In this document: piece after piece, positions 42,190 through 51,500 of the stretch
How positions within the stretch are numbered: position 1 is the first letter of the stretch
Layout: the number at the start of each line of letters is the position of its first letter
Assembly (NCBI RefSeq): GCF_028372415.1
Contig: NC_092876.1
Location: 220,459,528 to 220,523,527, forward strand
DNA length: 64,000 bases
Origin: Notamacropus eugenii
Taxonomy: Eukaryota; Chordata; Mammalia; Diprotodontia; Macropodidae
Direction: 5' to 3'
Made by a program: the position numbers and the translations under genes
Notes under the pieces: generated by a model
Database searches by the model: none
What the model saw: only the letters and a program-made list of their open reading frames with translations
Told to the model about the DNA's origin: nothing

Positions 42190-42745
42190 TTGAATCTATT
42201 TTCCCTTGTGATTCATCTAACATTTTCTTTACGTATTTAGATGTTATACCATTTGGTGCATGTATATTAAACATTGATGTCATTTTATTGTCTAAACTTT
42301 CAGTGTAATGTAGTTTCCCTGTTTTTCTCTTTTAAGAAAGTATTTTTTTCTATTTTTCTGGTCTGAAACAATGATTTGCTGATCCCTACATTTCTGAGCC
42401 CAGTTAAAGCATACTAGATCCAGTCTCTCATTTTAACTGTGTGAATCTTTGTTTCATATCTTTCTTGTGAGCAGCATATTGTTAGATTCTGCTTTCTAAT
42501 TCATTTTATGGGTGAGTTCAATTCATTCACAATCTTGGTAACGATAATTGTATATTTCTCTCCATCGTACTCTCCTAGACTAATCCTTTATCTACCTCCC
42601 TCTAACTTCCCCTCTTCCTTCTCTTTTTCTTGCATTTCCCTGTTGAGTAAAATGTATCCCTATACCCTAACACAGGCTAGAATCCTACCTGTGGTAGTAA
42701 ATGTAAGTGACTATGACTACATAGGTTTTAGGGAAGATTGCTAAC
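42190..42745 (-). repeat. L1 inter-ORF/endonuclease fragment
   Basis: Antisense text comparable with 46,440-46,980: 'GATTCTGCTTTCTAATTCAT', 'TTATGGGTGAGTTCAATTCA' and 'GTATATTTCTCTCC' mark the region just before and at the start of the endonuclease. It follows a sense L1 fragment directly, so the two are in opposite orientation. Confidence 0.65.
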
Positions 42746-42749
42746 TTCT

Positions 42750-43635
42750 AGATATTATAATTTCCTATGCGCTCTGATATAATCCATTTTTATGTCATTT
42801 AACCTGTAAATAAATTATTAATTACTTTAATCTTTGAGCTATATGCCTGCAAGGGGAGATGGTAACAATACAATGGGTGATATTAGACAGGAAACTTCCA
42901 GATTTTCAGAGTGGGAACAGTAAAAAAAGTAAGAAGTCCCCCAAATTTTACCTAAATCCTTCATATCAAGAGAAAGATTCTGTTAACAATGTTCATTTGC
43001 CCTGGGACAGTTTGGTTGGGATTATTCAAATTACTTAGAGGTACATGCAAAGTACCTAGGTGATGTCAAACAAGGGACTAAATGGTTCCTGGGTATTACT
43101 GCAGAATGGGGAGAGAAATATTTGTAGTTCCCACTACATATAGAAGAGCGAATTTCACCATGGAAAAAGTCTAAAGTCTAAGGAAAGTTTTTTCAAAACA
43201 TTAGTTTCTGAAACCAAAGTAGTCAGAAGAACTAAAGAGATGGTTTGACTTTCTGCCAAGATAAACAATTGCCAATGAGCCTGATGTCTTGGTTGCAATC
43301 AAATGAGACAGAAAAAAGCAGTAAATGCTCAAATTCTAGAGAAACAGATTTTCATTTTGAACCTGCTTCAAATAAATCTCAAAGAACTTAAAAATTCAAA
43401 AGGAGATTTGCTGGAGCCATAATCAGCAAGCAAATTCCAACACAGTTGTTCACAAGCTAATGTGCCCATTCAAGGATTATGTTTTAGTCATCTAACTCAA
43501 AAAATAAGTTTGGCTTGAGAAAGGGAATAAAGGCAGAGGATGAGTGAAGTTCTTTGTCTATTATTCACATGGAAGAGAATTTAGTTGAATTGTAACATAA
43601 ATATTGCTTGAGAATTGACAATTTAAAAGGACTTA
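42750..43635. other. unassigned sequence
   Basis: No repeat or gene recognised in about 0.9 kb. Confidence 0.35.
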
Positions 43636-43639
43636 AAGA

Positions 43640-43998
43640 TTTACTATTTACAAATTGTAAGGATGGTGTCAAATTATTTGATCCAAGTAGTATTTTTCAT
43701 TGGACTAAAAATTTAGCAGAAACTGACTTTCAACTTGCACCTTATACTATATACCACAATAAATTCTAAATGGATATCCAACCTAAATATGAAAAGTTAC
43801 ATCATGAAAAAAAAGATCCCTTTCAGAACTCTACGAAAAAAATATCAACCAATCAAGTGATAGAAGTATCTACAAAATAAAGAGTAGACATTTTTTAATT
43901 ACAGAATATTTAAAAGATTTTGCTCAATTGAATTAATATATCTAGAATATAAGTAACTGTTGAGTGAGGGAAATACCTTTACATCAAATACCTCTGAT
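43640..43998 (+). repeat. old L1 ORF2 fragment, left part
   Basis: Sense L1: 'ACTTGCACCTTATACTATAT', 'AATTCTAAATGGATATCCAA', 'GTTACATCATGAAAAAAAAG' and 'GATTTTGCTCAATTGAATTA'. It is cut by a SINE near 43,999 and resumes at about 44,396. Confidence 0.7.
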
Positions 43999-44398
43999 CA
44001 GCAGCAAGGCACAGTAAAAAGTAAGTTGAGCTTAAAGCTAGGAGAACTGAGTTCAAGTCATGCCTCTTGCACTTACTGACTGTGACAGTGGCAATTCATA
44101 TCTCACTGCATTAGGTCAGAGGTGTCAAATATACTACTTGGGGACTCAAGTATAGAGAAACATTAAAATGTAATAAAGAAATATTTAACAAAATAAATAA
44201 AAACATAATAAAACAGATAATGCTTATGTGTAGTTTTCGAAGTCAAAATATATTTGCAAGGATCTTTATGTATGGTTTAGTATTCCCTGTTTCTATCTTG
44301 AGTTTGACACAACTGCTCTAGGCAGCTCTAGGTACAAGTTACAGAGAAGGTGCTGGACTACTTCCTCATATCAATGAAACCACAGATTCAGATCCTAC
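43999..44398 (+). repeat. CORE-SINE nested in L1 and itself split by a hAT element
   Basis: The left part (43,999-44,116) has 'GAACTGAGTTCAAGTCATGC' and 'CTTGCACTTACTGACTGTGA'. The right part (44,316-44,398) has 'GGTACAAGTTACAGAGAAGG', 'TGCTGGACTACTTCC' and 'ATCAATGAAACCACAGATTC'. This long-tailed form is common in marsupials. Flanking CTCTGATCA and CTCAGATCA look like the SINE's target duplication. Confidence 0.75.
44117..44315 (+). mobile_element. non-autonomous hAT-type DNA transposon
   Basis: A 199-bp element with inverted ends CAGAGGTGTCAAA and TTTGACACAACTG. The interior includes 'AATGTAATAAAGAAATATTT' and 'GATCTTTATGTATGGTTTAG'. An imperfect 8-bp duplication (CATTAGGT at left, CTCTAGGC at right, five of eight matching) fits hAT. 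No transposase is present. It is the youngest layer of the three-level nest at 43.64-44.56 kb. Confidence 0.78.
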
Positions 44399-44560
44399 TC
44401 TATCTCAGATCAATGCCTGTTATTGAAAAATCCAAGGGAACTGACACAAATACATAAGACCAAGAGTAATGCCCCAATGAATAAGGAGTTAAAGGATATG
44501 CACAGTATTCAAAAGAAGAAATACAAATGATCAAAAACAGATGCTGAAACACAGTAACCC
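44396..44560 (+). repeat. old L1 ORF2 fragment, right part
   Basis: Continuation of the L1 at 43,640: 'AGGGAACTGACACAAATACA', 'AATGCCCCAATGAATAAGGA' and 'AGTATTCAAAAGAAGAAATA'. It ends without a 3'UTR. Confidence 0.7.
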
Positions 44561-44564
44561 CCTC

Positions 44565-45384
44565 TCCATAGAGAGATGGAAAAGGCAAACAGAGATGGGT
44601 AAGTACAGAATGATGCATCTTCTGTCAGACACAGTGTCTGTGTTGGCTAGTTTTGTTCATTTTCTCTGTGTTACAAAGGAAGGTTCATTGACGGACAGGA
44701 GCATATTAGAAAGTGACTATAATATTTAAAAAGGTAATAATACAGCTTTTTTAATGTATAAAACACAGGCAACATTAACAATATGGGGAATGCAACAAGG
44801 GCAGCTTGTAATAATAAACTTAATTTAATAAAGCAATGGTACAATTACTAAAGTCTATAGACAAATAAGAAATAGATTGGCAGATCTAGGTTTTATTTCT
44901 GACTTTATGATGGCTCATTGTGTTTTCTTTGTTCAAAGTATTTTTTTGGTCTTATTTTCTTAAAACTAAGATAAAGTTAATAATTCCTGCAGTAATTCTG
45001 TATAGGGATTCAGTAAGAAATGATAGGAAAAACAAAAATTTAAGTTGCTTCAAGTTCCTCTGAAATTCTTTTGTTGAGTTGAATGTTGAACCAGACGTTG
45101 AATGTTTTGGCTGAGATGTAGTACTGAACTTCTATAATACAGGTATGACAACAGATAACTTTTAGGTAGTTGATCCTGGAAAGGGAATGGCTATATGAAG
45201 TAGGCCCAAATGGTAGTAGAAGACATGGAAATAAAAGATATGGTGAAAAGAAAGAAATAAAAATAAAAACCAGAAACCATGCAGCAAGTGGGCAGGGTGA
45301 GGAAAGGTGACAGGTATTCCAATGACAAGTATGCAATTTTTGAAATTTGTAGCTATATACATACAAATGGTCCTGAGAATATAA
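44565..45384. other. unassigned sequence
   Basis: No repeat recognised. The 116-codon minus-strand frame at 45,390-45,040 has hydrophobic stretches but no family motif, and is probably chance. Confidence 0.35.
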
Positions 45385-46760
45385 CAGCAATTATCTTTTT
45401 TCCTTTTTAAAAATATTTTAATTTATTATTTATTTTAAGCATTCTTTTCTTTTTTAAATTTTGAGTTCCAAATTCTCTCTCTTCCTCCTACCTCTTTCCC
45501 TATCCACTGAGAAGGCAAGTGATATGATATCAATTATACATGTGAAATCATGCAAAACATATTTCCATATTGGCTAACCATACTTCAGAAAAAAGCAAGA
45601 AAAATAAAGTGAGAAAATTATATTTCAATTTGCACTCAGAGTATATCTGGTTGTGGATAGCATTTTTTCATCGTAAGTCCTTTGGAAATGTCTTGGATCA
45701 TTTTATTGATCACAGTAGCAAACCCTCTCACAGTTGATCATCATTACAACATTGCTATTACTATGCACAATGATCTCCTGGTTCTTCTCATTTCACTTTG
45801 CACCAGTTCATGTAGATCTTACCACGTTTTCTTGAAACCACTCTAACGTCATCATTTCTTATAGCACAACAGTATTCCATCAAATCATGTGTCGCAACTT
45901 ACTCAGCCATTCCCCAAATGGTGAGCATGCCCTCAGTTTCTAATTCTTTGCCACCACAAAAAGATGTGTCATCAATACTTTTTGTACATATAGGGCTTTT
46001 TCCTTTTCCTTTGATCTTTTTAGAAGTATCGCTGGGTAAAAGGATATGCATAGTTTTATAGCCCTTTGGACCTAATTCCAAATTGCTTTGCAGTATGGTT
46101 GAACTAGTTCATTACTCCACCAACAATTCGTTAGTGTACTTATTTTTTCCTCATCCCTCCAGCATCCATCATTTCGGATAGGTGTGAGATTGTACCTCAG
46201 AGTTGTTTTTATTTGCATTTCTCTAATCAATAGTGATTTAGAGCATTTTTATATGATTATAGATAGCTTTGATTTTTTTCTTCTGAAAATTGTTTATATC
46301 CTTTGATCACTTATCAATTAGGGAATGGCTTTTATTTTTACAAATTTAAATCAGTTCTATACTCAGTATATATTTGAGAAATAAGGCCTTTATTAGAGTA
46401 AATTGCTGTAAAAATTTTTGATATTACTCCATTGTCTGTGGTACCTTTTCGTATAATTTAGTTTCCCTGATTATCTCTTTTAATTAGTCCTGTTTTTGCT
46501 TTTGCTGTGTCTGAGATAATGATTGCTACCCTTGCCTTTTTTTACTTAAGGTGAAGTATATTAGATTCTGCTCCAGCCTTTTATTTTAATTCCATGTATG
46601 TCCTTCTGTTTCAAGTGTCTCTTGTAAATAACATTGTTGGATTCAGGTTTCTAATCCATTCCGCTATCTGCTTCTGTTTTATGGGTGAACTCATCCCATT
46701 CACATTCATAGATATGATTACAAACTGTGTATTTCCCTCCATTGCACTGTGTTCTGTTTC

Positions 46761-46762
<2 letters not shown>

Positions 46763-46832
<70 letters not shown>

Positions 46833-46834
46833 CT
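46763..46834 (+). repeat. (CT)n microsatellite in the L1 inter-ORF spacer
   Basis: About 33 CT units, i.e. (GA)n in the sense of the L1, just upstream of the endonuclease start ('GGGAAATACACAGTTTGTAA' on the minus strand). Confidence 0.96.
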
Positions 46835-48059
46835 TTTAGCCCTGTCCCTCCTCACAAGTCTATTTTGCTTCTAACTACTGCCTCCCTTAATCTGCCCTCC
46901 ATTTTTATTATCCTCCACTTTCTCTTATCTGCTACCCCTCCTATTTTCCTATTGGGTAAGGCACATTTCTATATACAACTGAATGTGTATGTATGTACAC
47001 ATACACACACATATATACACGCATACATGCATAGATAGGTATGCATTCTTTCCTCATTGAATCAATTCTAATTAGAGTAAGGTACAAGCATTGCCCACCA
47101 CTTCTCCCCCCATTTTCCCCTCCATTGTAAAAGTTTGTCCTTGCACACTTCTTTTATGTAAGAAAATTTTCCCTATCCTTTGTCTTCTGCCTTCTCCTTT
47201 CTCTCAGTGCATCCCTCTTTATCATCTCTTCATTTTTTTGAGATCATTCTAACATAATCAACTCATATCCATGCCCTCTGTCTATGCAGAATCCTTTTAA
47301 CTGCCCTGATAATGAAGTTCTTAAAATTATATGTATCATCTTCCCATATAGGAGTATAAACAGTTTAACTTTATTGAACCCTTATGATTCTTTCATGTTT
47401 ACATTGTTGTGCTTCTCTTTAACCTTGGGTTTGAATGTCAGTATTTTTATTCAGCTCTGATTTTTTCATGAGGAATGCATGAAAGTCCTCTATTTCATTA
47501 AATATCAATTTTCCCCCAAAAAGATTACACTCAGTTTTGATGGGTAGGTTATTCTTGGTTGTAGTACTAGCTCCTTTGCCCTCCAGAATATCATATTACA
47601 AACTCTCCAGTCCTTTAATGTGGAAGGAATTAAATCTTTGGTGATCCTCACTATGGCTTCACGTTATTGAATTGTTTCTTTCTGGCGGCCTGAAATATTA
47701 TCTGTTTGCTTGGTAGCTTTAGAATTTGCCCATAATATTCCTGGGAGTTTTCACTTGAGGATCTCTTTCGGAAGGTGATTGGTGGATTCCTTCGATGTCT
47801 ACTTTACCCTCTGGACCTAAAATATAGAGGCAATTTTCCTTGATAGGAAATATTATATTGTCTATAAGACCTAAAATATAGAGCAATTTATTAAAATATG
47901 ATGTCTAGGCTCTTTCTGTAATCATGACTTTCAAATAGTCCAATAATTCTTAAATTATCTCTCCTTGATCTGTTTTCCATGTCTGTTGTTTTTCTATGAG
48001 ATATTTCATGTTTTCTTCTATTTTTTTTAATTCTTTTGACTTCGTTTCTTGATGTCTTG

Positions 48060-48280
48060 TGGTGTCATTAGTTTCCACTTACCCAATTCTAATTTTTAAG
48101 GAATTATCTTCTTCAGTGAAATTTTGTACTTCTTTTTCCATTTGGCCAATTCTGCTTTTTAAGAAGTTCTTTTCAGTGAAATTTTGTACCTCTTTTTCCA
48201 TTGGCCAATTTTGTGTTTTATACTACTATTTTCTTCAGTATTTTTATGCCTCTTTTACCAAGCTGTTAATTCTCTTTTCA
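48060..48280 (-). pseudogene. ORF1 coiled-coil region with duplicated heptad block
   Basis: Antisense coiled coil of ORF1. The plus-strand block 'TCAGTGAAATTTTGTACTTC' at about 48,115 recurs at about 48,174 (TACCTC variant), so a unit of about 60 bp is repeated in tandem. Length variation of this kind is known in L1 ORF1 coiled coils. A similar ~60-bp duplication (CCTAAAATATAGAG) lies at about 47,815-47,885. Confidence 0.6.
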
Positions 48281-48296
48281 TAATTTTCTCCCACCA

Positions 48297-48886
48297 AGGG
48301 TCCCACATGTACAAAAATATTTATAGCAGCTCTTCTTGTGGTGGTCAAAAACTGGAAATCAAGGGGATGCCCATCAATTGGGGAATGGCTGAATAAATTG
48401 TGGTATATGAATGTAATGGAATACTATTACACTAAAAGAAATGATAAACAGGAAGACTTCAGAGAGGCATGGAAAGACTTATATGATCTGATGCTGAGTG
48501 AAAGGAGCAGAACCAGGAGAACTCTGTACACAGCAACAACCACAGTGTGCAAGGATTTTTTCTGGTAGACTTAGAACTTCATTGCAATGCAAGGACTTAA
48601 AAAATTCCCAGTGGTCTTTGAAGGCAAACTGTCTTCCACCTCCAGAGAAAGACCTATGGAATTCAATTGCAGAATGTAGCACAACATTTTCTTTTGTATT
48701 ACATTTGTTATATGATTTCTCCCATTCCTTTTAATGCTTCTTTGCAATATGACTGAGTGAAAATGTATTTAACAGGAATGTATGTATATAAAATTGTATG
48801 CCATCTTGGGGAGAAAGAGGGGAGGGAGGGAAAAAAATCTAAGTTATATGGTAGTGATTGTAGAACACTGAAAATAAATTAAAAAA
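48297..48886 (+). mobile_element. young 5'-truncated L1 with perfect target duplication
   Basis: A 590-bp sense L1 insertion flanked by an exact 17-bp duplication, ATAATTTTCTCCCACCA, at 48,280-48,296 and 48,887-48,903. It contains the last part of ORF2 in an intact frame: IGEWLNKLWYMNVMEYYYT, then DFREAWKDLYDLMLSERSR, ending FFW-stop at 48,568. This is followed by a 3'UTR with 'GCCATCTTGGGGAGAAAGAG' and an AAATAAATTAAAAAAA end. It lies in opposite orientation inside the minus-strand deleted L1. Intact frame, exact duplication and A-rich tail make it the youngest LINE in the window. Confidence 0.95.
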
Positions 48887-48903
48887 ATAATTTTCTCCCA
48901 CCA

Positions 48904-49126
48904 CTCTCATTTCTTTTCCCAACCTTTCCTCTACCACTCTTAACTCTTTTTTTAGCTCTTCCAGGAATTCTTTTTGGGCTTGTATCCAATTGGCATTTTT
49001 CTCTGAGGCTTTATTTGTAACTGTTTTCACACTGTTGTCATCTTCTGAGTTTATGTCTTTATCTTCCCTGCCACCATAGTAGCTTTTTATGGTCAAGTTA
49101 TTACTTTTTGGTTATTTGCTCATTTT
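48904..49126 (-). pseudogene. ORF1 N-terminal segment of the minus-strand deleted L1
   Basis: Reading on the minus strand, LTIKSYYGGREDKDINSED and NANWIQAQKEFLEELKKEL form an ORF1 N-terminus comparable in position to the KTIEGYFLDEQ region of the HAL1-like element. A stop interrupts it shortly after the first Met (near 49,118). The younger L1 insertion separates it from the coiled coil. Confidence 0.6.
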
Positions 49127-49337
49127 TCTGTCTTATTTTTTTTTATACTTTGAACTTTATACTAAAGTTGGGCCCTGCTTACTTGGGGGTAGGGAAGCAT
49201 TGTGCCAAGCTTCAAACATTTTTTTATGCTGTTGTTTTCAGAGCTAGTTCTGGGGATCTGCAAATTTTTGGTGTTTCTGAGGTGGTGTGATCCAGGGAGA
49301 GGTATGGTCACTGTTCTCATAGGCTGCACTTTGGTTT

Positions 49338-49616
49338 TTACACAGGAAGGGTGCCTGATCCCCTGTAGCTGAAAGTTCTGGCACTTCTCTTTGTTTTGGA
49401 ACTGTGAACAGGGTTCCTGCTCTCTTGCGACAAAGCCTCAGCATTCCTCTCCACTCTGGAACTACAAGTCAGAACTGCTTTTGGGCAAGAGAGTTGCCAG
49501 GCAGTGTCAGTTATACCTAGTGCCAGCAAAGGGTTTGCTGTGATCTCTTTCTGATCAGTTGTCTCACCCCTGAAGGTCTCTGGGCTGAGAGCTCCTAAAG
49601 CTGCTGCTGCCACCAT
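49338..49616 (-). CDS. open frame in the L1 5'UTR (92 codons)
   Basis: Counterpart of the frame at 34,221-34,568 in the other deleted L1. It starts MVAAAALGALSPETFRG and contains SSRVERNAEALSQESRN. No known domain. It is listed because the same frame is open in both copies; translation is not shown. Confidence 0.3.
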   Translation of the reverse strand: MVAAAALGALSPETFRGETTDQKEITANPLLALGITDTAWQLSCPKAVLTCSSRVERNAEALSQESRNPVHSSKTKRSARTFSYRGSGTLPV

Positions 49617-49862
49617 TGCTACTGTAGTACATATGTGTGTGATTGGGATAGTCCTTCAGCTCAGTACCACAAACTATTCCTGCCAATCTCTTAAGTTTTC
49701 TTAGGCCAGAAAAATGTCTCACCTCAACCTTTTGTTGACTTTTCTGCTCAAAATTTGATTTGAGTATTATTTTAAAGTTGTTTGGAGGGGAATGTTGGGA
49801 GAGTTCAGCTGGTTGGCTGCCCCTAATCTACTATCTTGATTTAAAGTGTAGCAGTAATTATC

Positions 49863-50330
49863 AAGGCTTGGGAAAGCCAGATATAGCCAATGCACAATCT
49901 GTTTCCACCAAATCACACAATAACATGTCTAACAATTGTTTTTTTAAAAAGCATAAGCAAAGAAAGTCTGATTCTTTTGGGGTCCATTCCTGTTCTTTGG
50001 AACTCTGGGTATTTAAACCTGGAGAATAAACATCCCCTATCAGTAGACTTCTAGAGTTATCTCTGCAGTTACTATGAGAAGAGATAAAAATTTCCAGCCG
50101 TCATCAGGGAGGGAATAACAAGCACTGGAGTTATGACTCTATCTCAGGGCAATGTGCCCCCTGTTCTAAAAGAAACCTTCTTGTTCCTTGGTAGGTGAGT
50201 TTCTTCAATAAATGTTTGTCAATATGCAGGATACCACATGAAATGTGAATGGAGACATGGGATTACAAATCATTTTTAGAGAATATTCAATAATCCAGTT
50301 TGTAGGTAGTCTAGGAAAGGCTACCAAGTG
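49863..50330. other. unassigned sequence
   Basis: No gene or repeat recognised. The frame at 49,760-50,029 begins in L1 5'UTR sequence and is probably chance. Confidence 0.35.
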
Positions 50331-50334
50331 TTGT

Positions 50335-50470
50335 GAAAAGGACACTGAGGTATAAATCCTAGGTTCTAGTCCTAGCTTTGTCATTAACTAATTCCATCAC
50401 CTTAACCAAGTCACTTAACAAATCTGAGGCTCAGTTTCCTTATCTGAAAAATTGGGATTTTGTACTAGAT
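50335..50470 (+). repeat. MIR-type SINE, left part
   Basis: Sense SINE: 'GGACACTGAGGTATAAATCC', 'CCAAGTCACTTAACAAATCT', 'GAGGCTCAGTTTCCTTATCT' up to 'TGTACTAGAT', where a hAT-like element enters. It resumes at 50,684. Confidence 0.82.
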
Positions 50471-50683
50471 AAGAGATTCTTAATTTTTTTTATGCTGTGA
50501 ACCCTTTGGAATTCTGGAAACATATTTTTTAGAATAATGTTTATTGTCTACATTCATAACTGAAGGAAATGTTAAATTTCTGCTGTAAATAAAGATATAA
50601 ATTTTCCCATCCATGTTCACAGATGACCTGAAATCTATCCACAGACCTGTTGGAGGTCTATAGACCTCAGATTAAGAAACTTA
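50471..50683 (+). mobile_element. non-autonomous hAT-like DNA transposon
   Basis: A 213-bp element with inverted ends built on TTCTTAAT (AAGAGATTCTTAATTTT at left and AGATTAAGAAACTT at right). Interior blocks are 'GTGAACCCTTTGGAATTCTG', 'TTCATAACTGAAGGAAATGT' and 'TGGAGGTCTATAGACCTCAG'. Flanks TACTAGAT and GAGTAGAT are an imperfect 8-bp duplication. It lies inside a MIR-type SINE. Family assignment beyond hAT-like is uncertain. Confidence 0.7.
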
Positions 50684-50728
50684 GAGTAGATGATTTCAAC
50701 GGTTCCTTCTAGTCCTTAAAGTATGAAT
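50684..50728 (+). repeat. MIR-type SINE, right part
   Basis: Continuation: 'GATGATTTCAACGGTTCCTT' and 'CTAGTCCTTAAA', the tail of the SINE started at 50,335. Confidence 0.75.
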
Positions 50729-50729
50729 A

Positions 50730-51080
50730 AATGATTTTTCTAGGAGCTATATTTCTGTTAGCAACATAGAGCCTCAGAGGGAAAATCCAACTTTGGAAAG
50801 GGAGCTGTGAGCCACCAAACTGTAATTTACCCAGGAGTTTAGGCTGGAAATAAAAACAAGCACTCATAGGATATCTATTATACCCATTCAGCCCAGGAGG
50901 AGAAACTGGGGGCTATAAGCCCCGGTTCTCTGCCCTCCCAAGCTCTAATATCTGAAGCTCTTGGGGAACCTCCATCTTTAAAAGTGGTAGTATGTGGGGT
51001 AGTGCAACATTGTCAGAAGCACATCCCTATAGGGGCCACAAGGGATGACCTTCCATTATTCAAGATATCACCACATGAAG
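50730..51080. other. unassigned sequence
   Basis: No gene or repeat recognised. Confidence 0.35.
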
Positions 51081-51084
51081 AAAA

Positions 51085-51212
51085 AGGTAAGGTTTGGTGA
51101 GATCAAACAGTTTGTTCAAGATCACAGTCAGTAAAGTGTCAAAAGCAGGCTTCAAATTGAGACCTCTCAACATAGAATTCAGTGTGCTTTCCATTCTATC
51201 ATACTGGCTCAG
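51085..51212 (-). repeat. MIR-type SINE fragment
   Basis: Reversed SINE text: 'GTTTGTTCAAGATCACAGTC', 'GCAGGCTTCAAATTGAGACC' and 'GTGTGCTTTCCATTCTATCA'. Confidence 0.7.
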
Positions 51213-51324
51213 AGTGAGTAATCAATATTTGTTGAGCAAAGAACATATGTCCTACTAGTCTGACCTTCCTTTAGCTCTGTTGCAAGAAAGCACGTCAAAT
51301 ATTATTTCCACGATACAAGGTTTC

Positions 51325-51500
51325 ATAAGATCACAGATTTAGATCTTTGAAGGGATTTCAAAGATCATCTAGTCCAATCCCTTAATTTACAGAGAAGGAA
51401 CAAAGAGTCTTGGAAGAGTTAAAAGTGATTTCTTCAAAATCGTGCAGGCAGTATATGGCAGAGACTAAATTTGAATTCAGGTCCTCTAACTTCAAATCAG
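51325..51500 (-). repeat. MIR/MAR1 SINE
   Basis: Reversed SINE: 'GATCACAGATTTAGATCTTT', 'CAAAGATCATCTAGTCCAAT', 'GAATTCAGGTCCTCTAACTT' and neighbouring CORE text, nearly complete. Confidence 0.82.

Larger units (their letters stand above)
45396..49851 (-). mobile_element. internally deleted L1 (delta-ORF2 family), minus-strand copy
   Basis: A near-complete antisense copy of the same deleted L1 lineage as 34,034-37,640. From its 5' end (49,851): 5'UTR to about 49,130; ORF1 N-terminus 49,126-48,904; a younger L1 inserted 48,297-48,886; coiled coil 48,280-48,060; RRM-like block near 47,960; ORF1 C-terminus to about 47,480; purine-rich spacer; start of the endonuclease 46,690-46,425; the deletion junction near 46,400-46,430; ORF2 C-terminus to about 45,700; and 3'UTR to 45,396. 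An 11-bp target duplication (CAGCAATTATC at 45,385-45,395 and CAGTAATTATC at 49,852-49,862, one mismatch) shows it is one insertion. Most of ORF2 is missing. Its ORFs are broken. Confidence 0.88.

Noticed and set aside
44117-44315. Miniature LTR or SINE
   Set aside because: The inverted CAGAGGTGTCAAA/TTTGACACAACTG ends and the 8-bp flanks fit a hAT-type element better than an LTR (TG...CA) or a tRNA-headed SINE.
45040-45390. 116-codon minus-strand frame with hydrophobic stretches
   Set aside because: It overlaps the target duplication and start of the L1 3' end, and has no conserved motif. Hydrophobic runs are expected from T-rich sequence.
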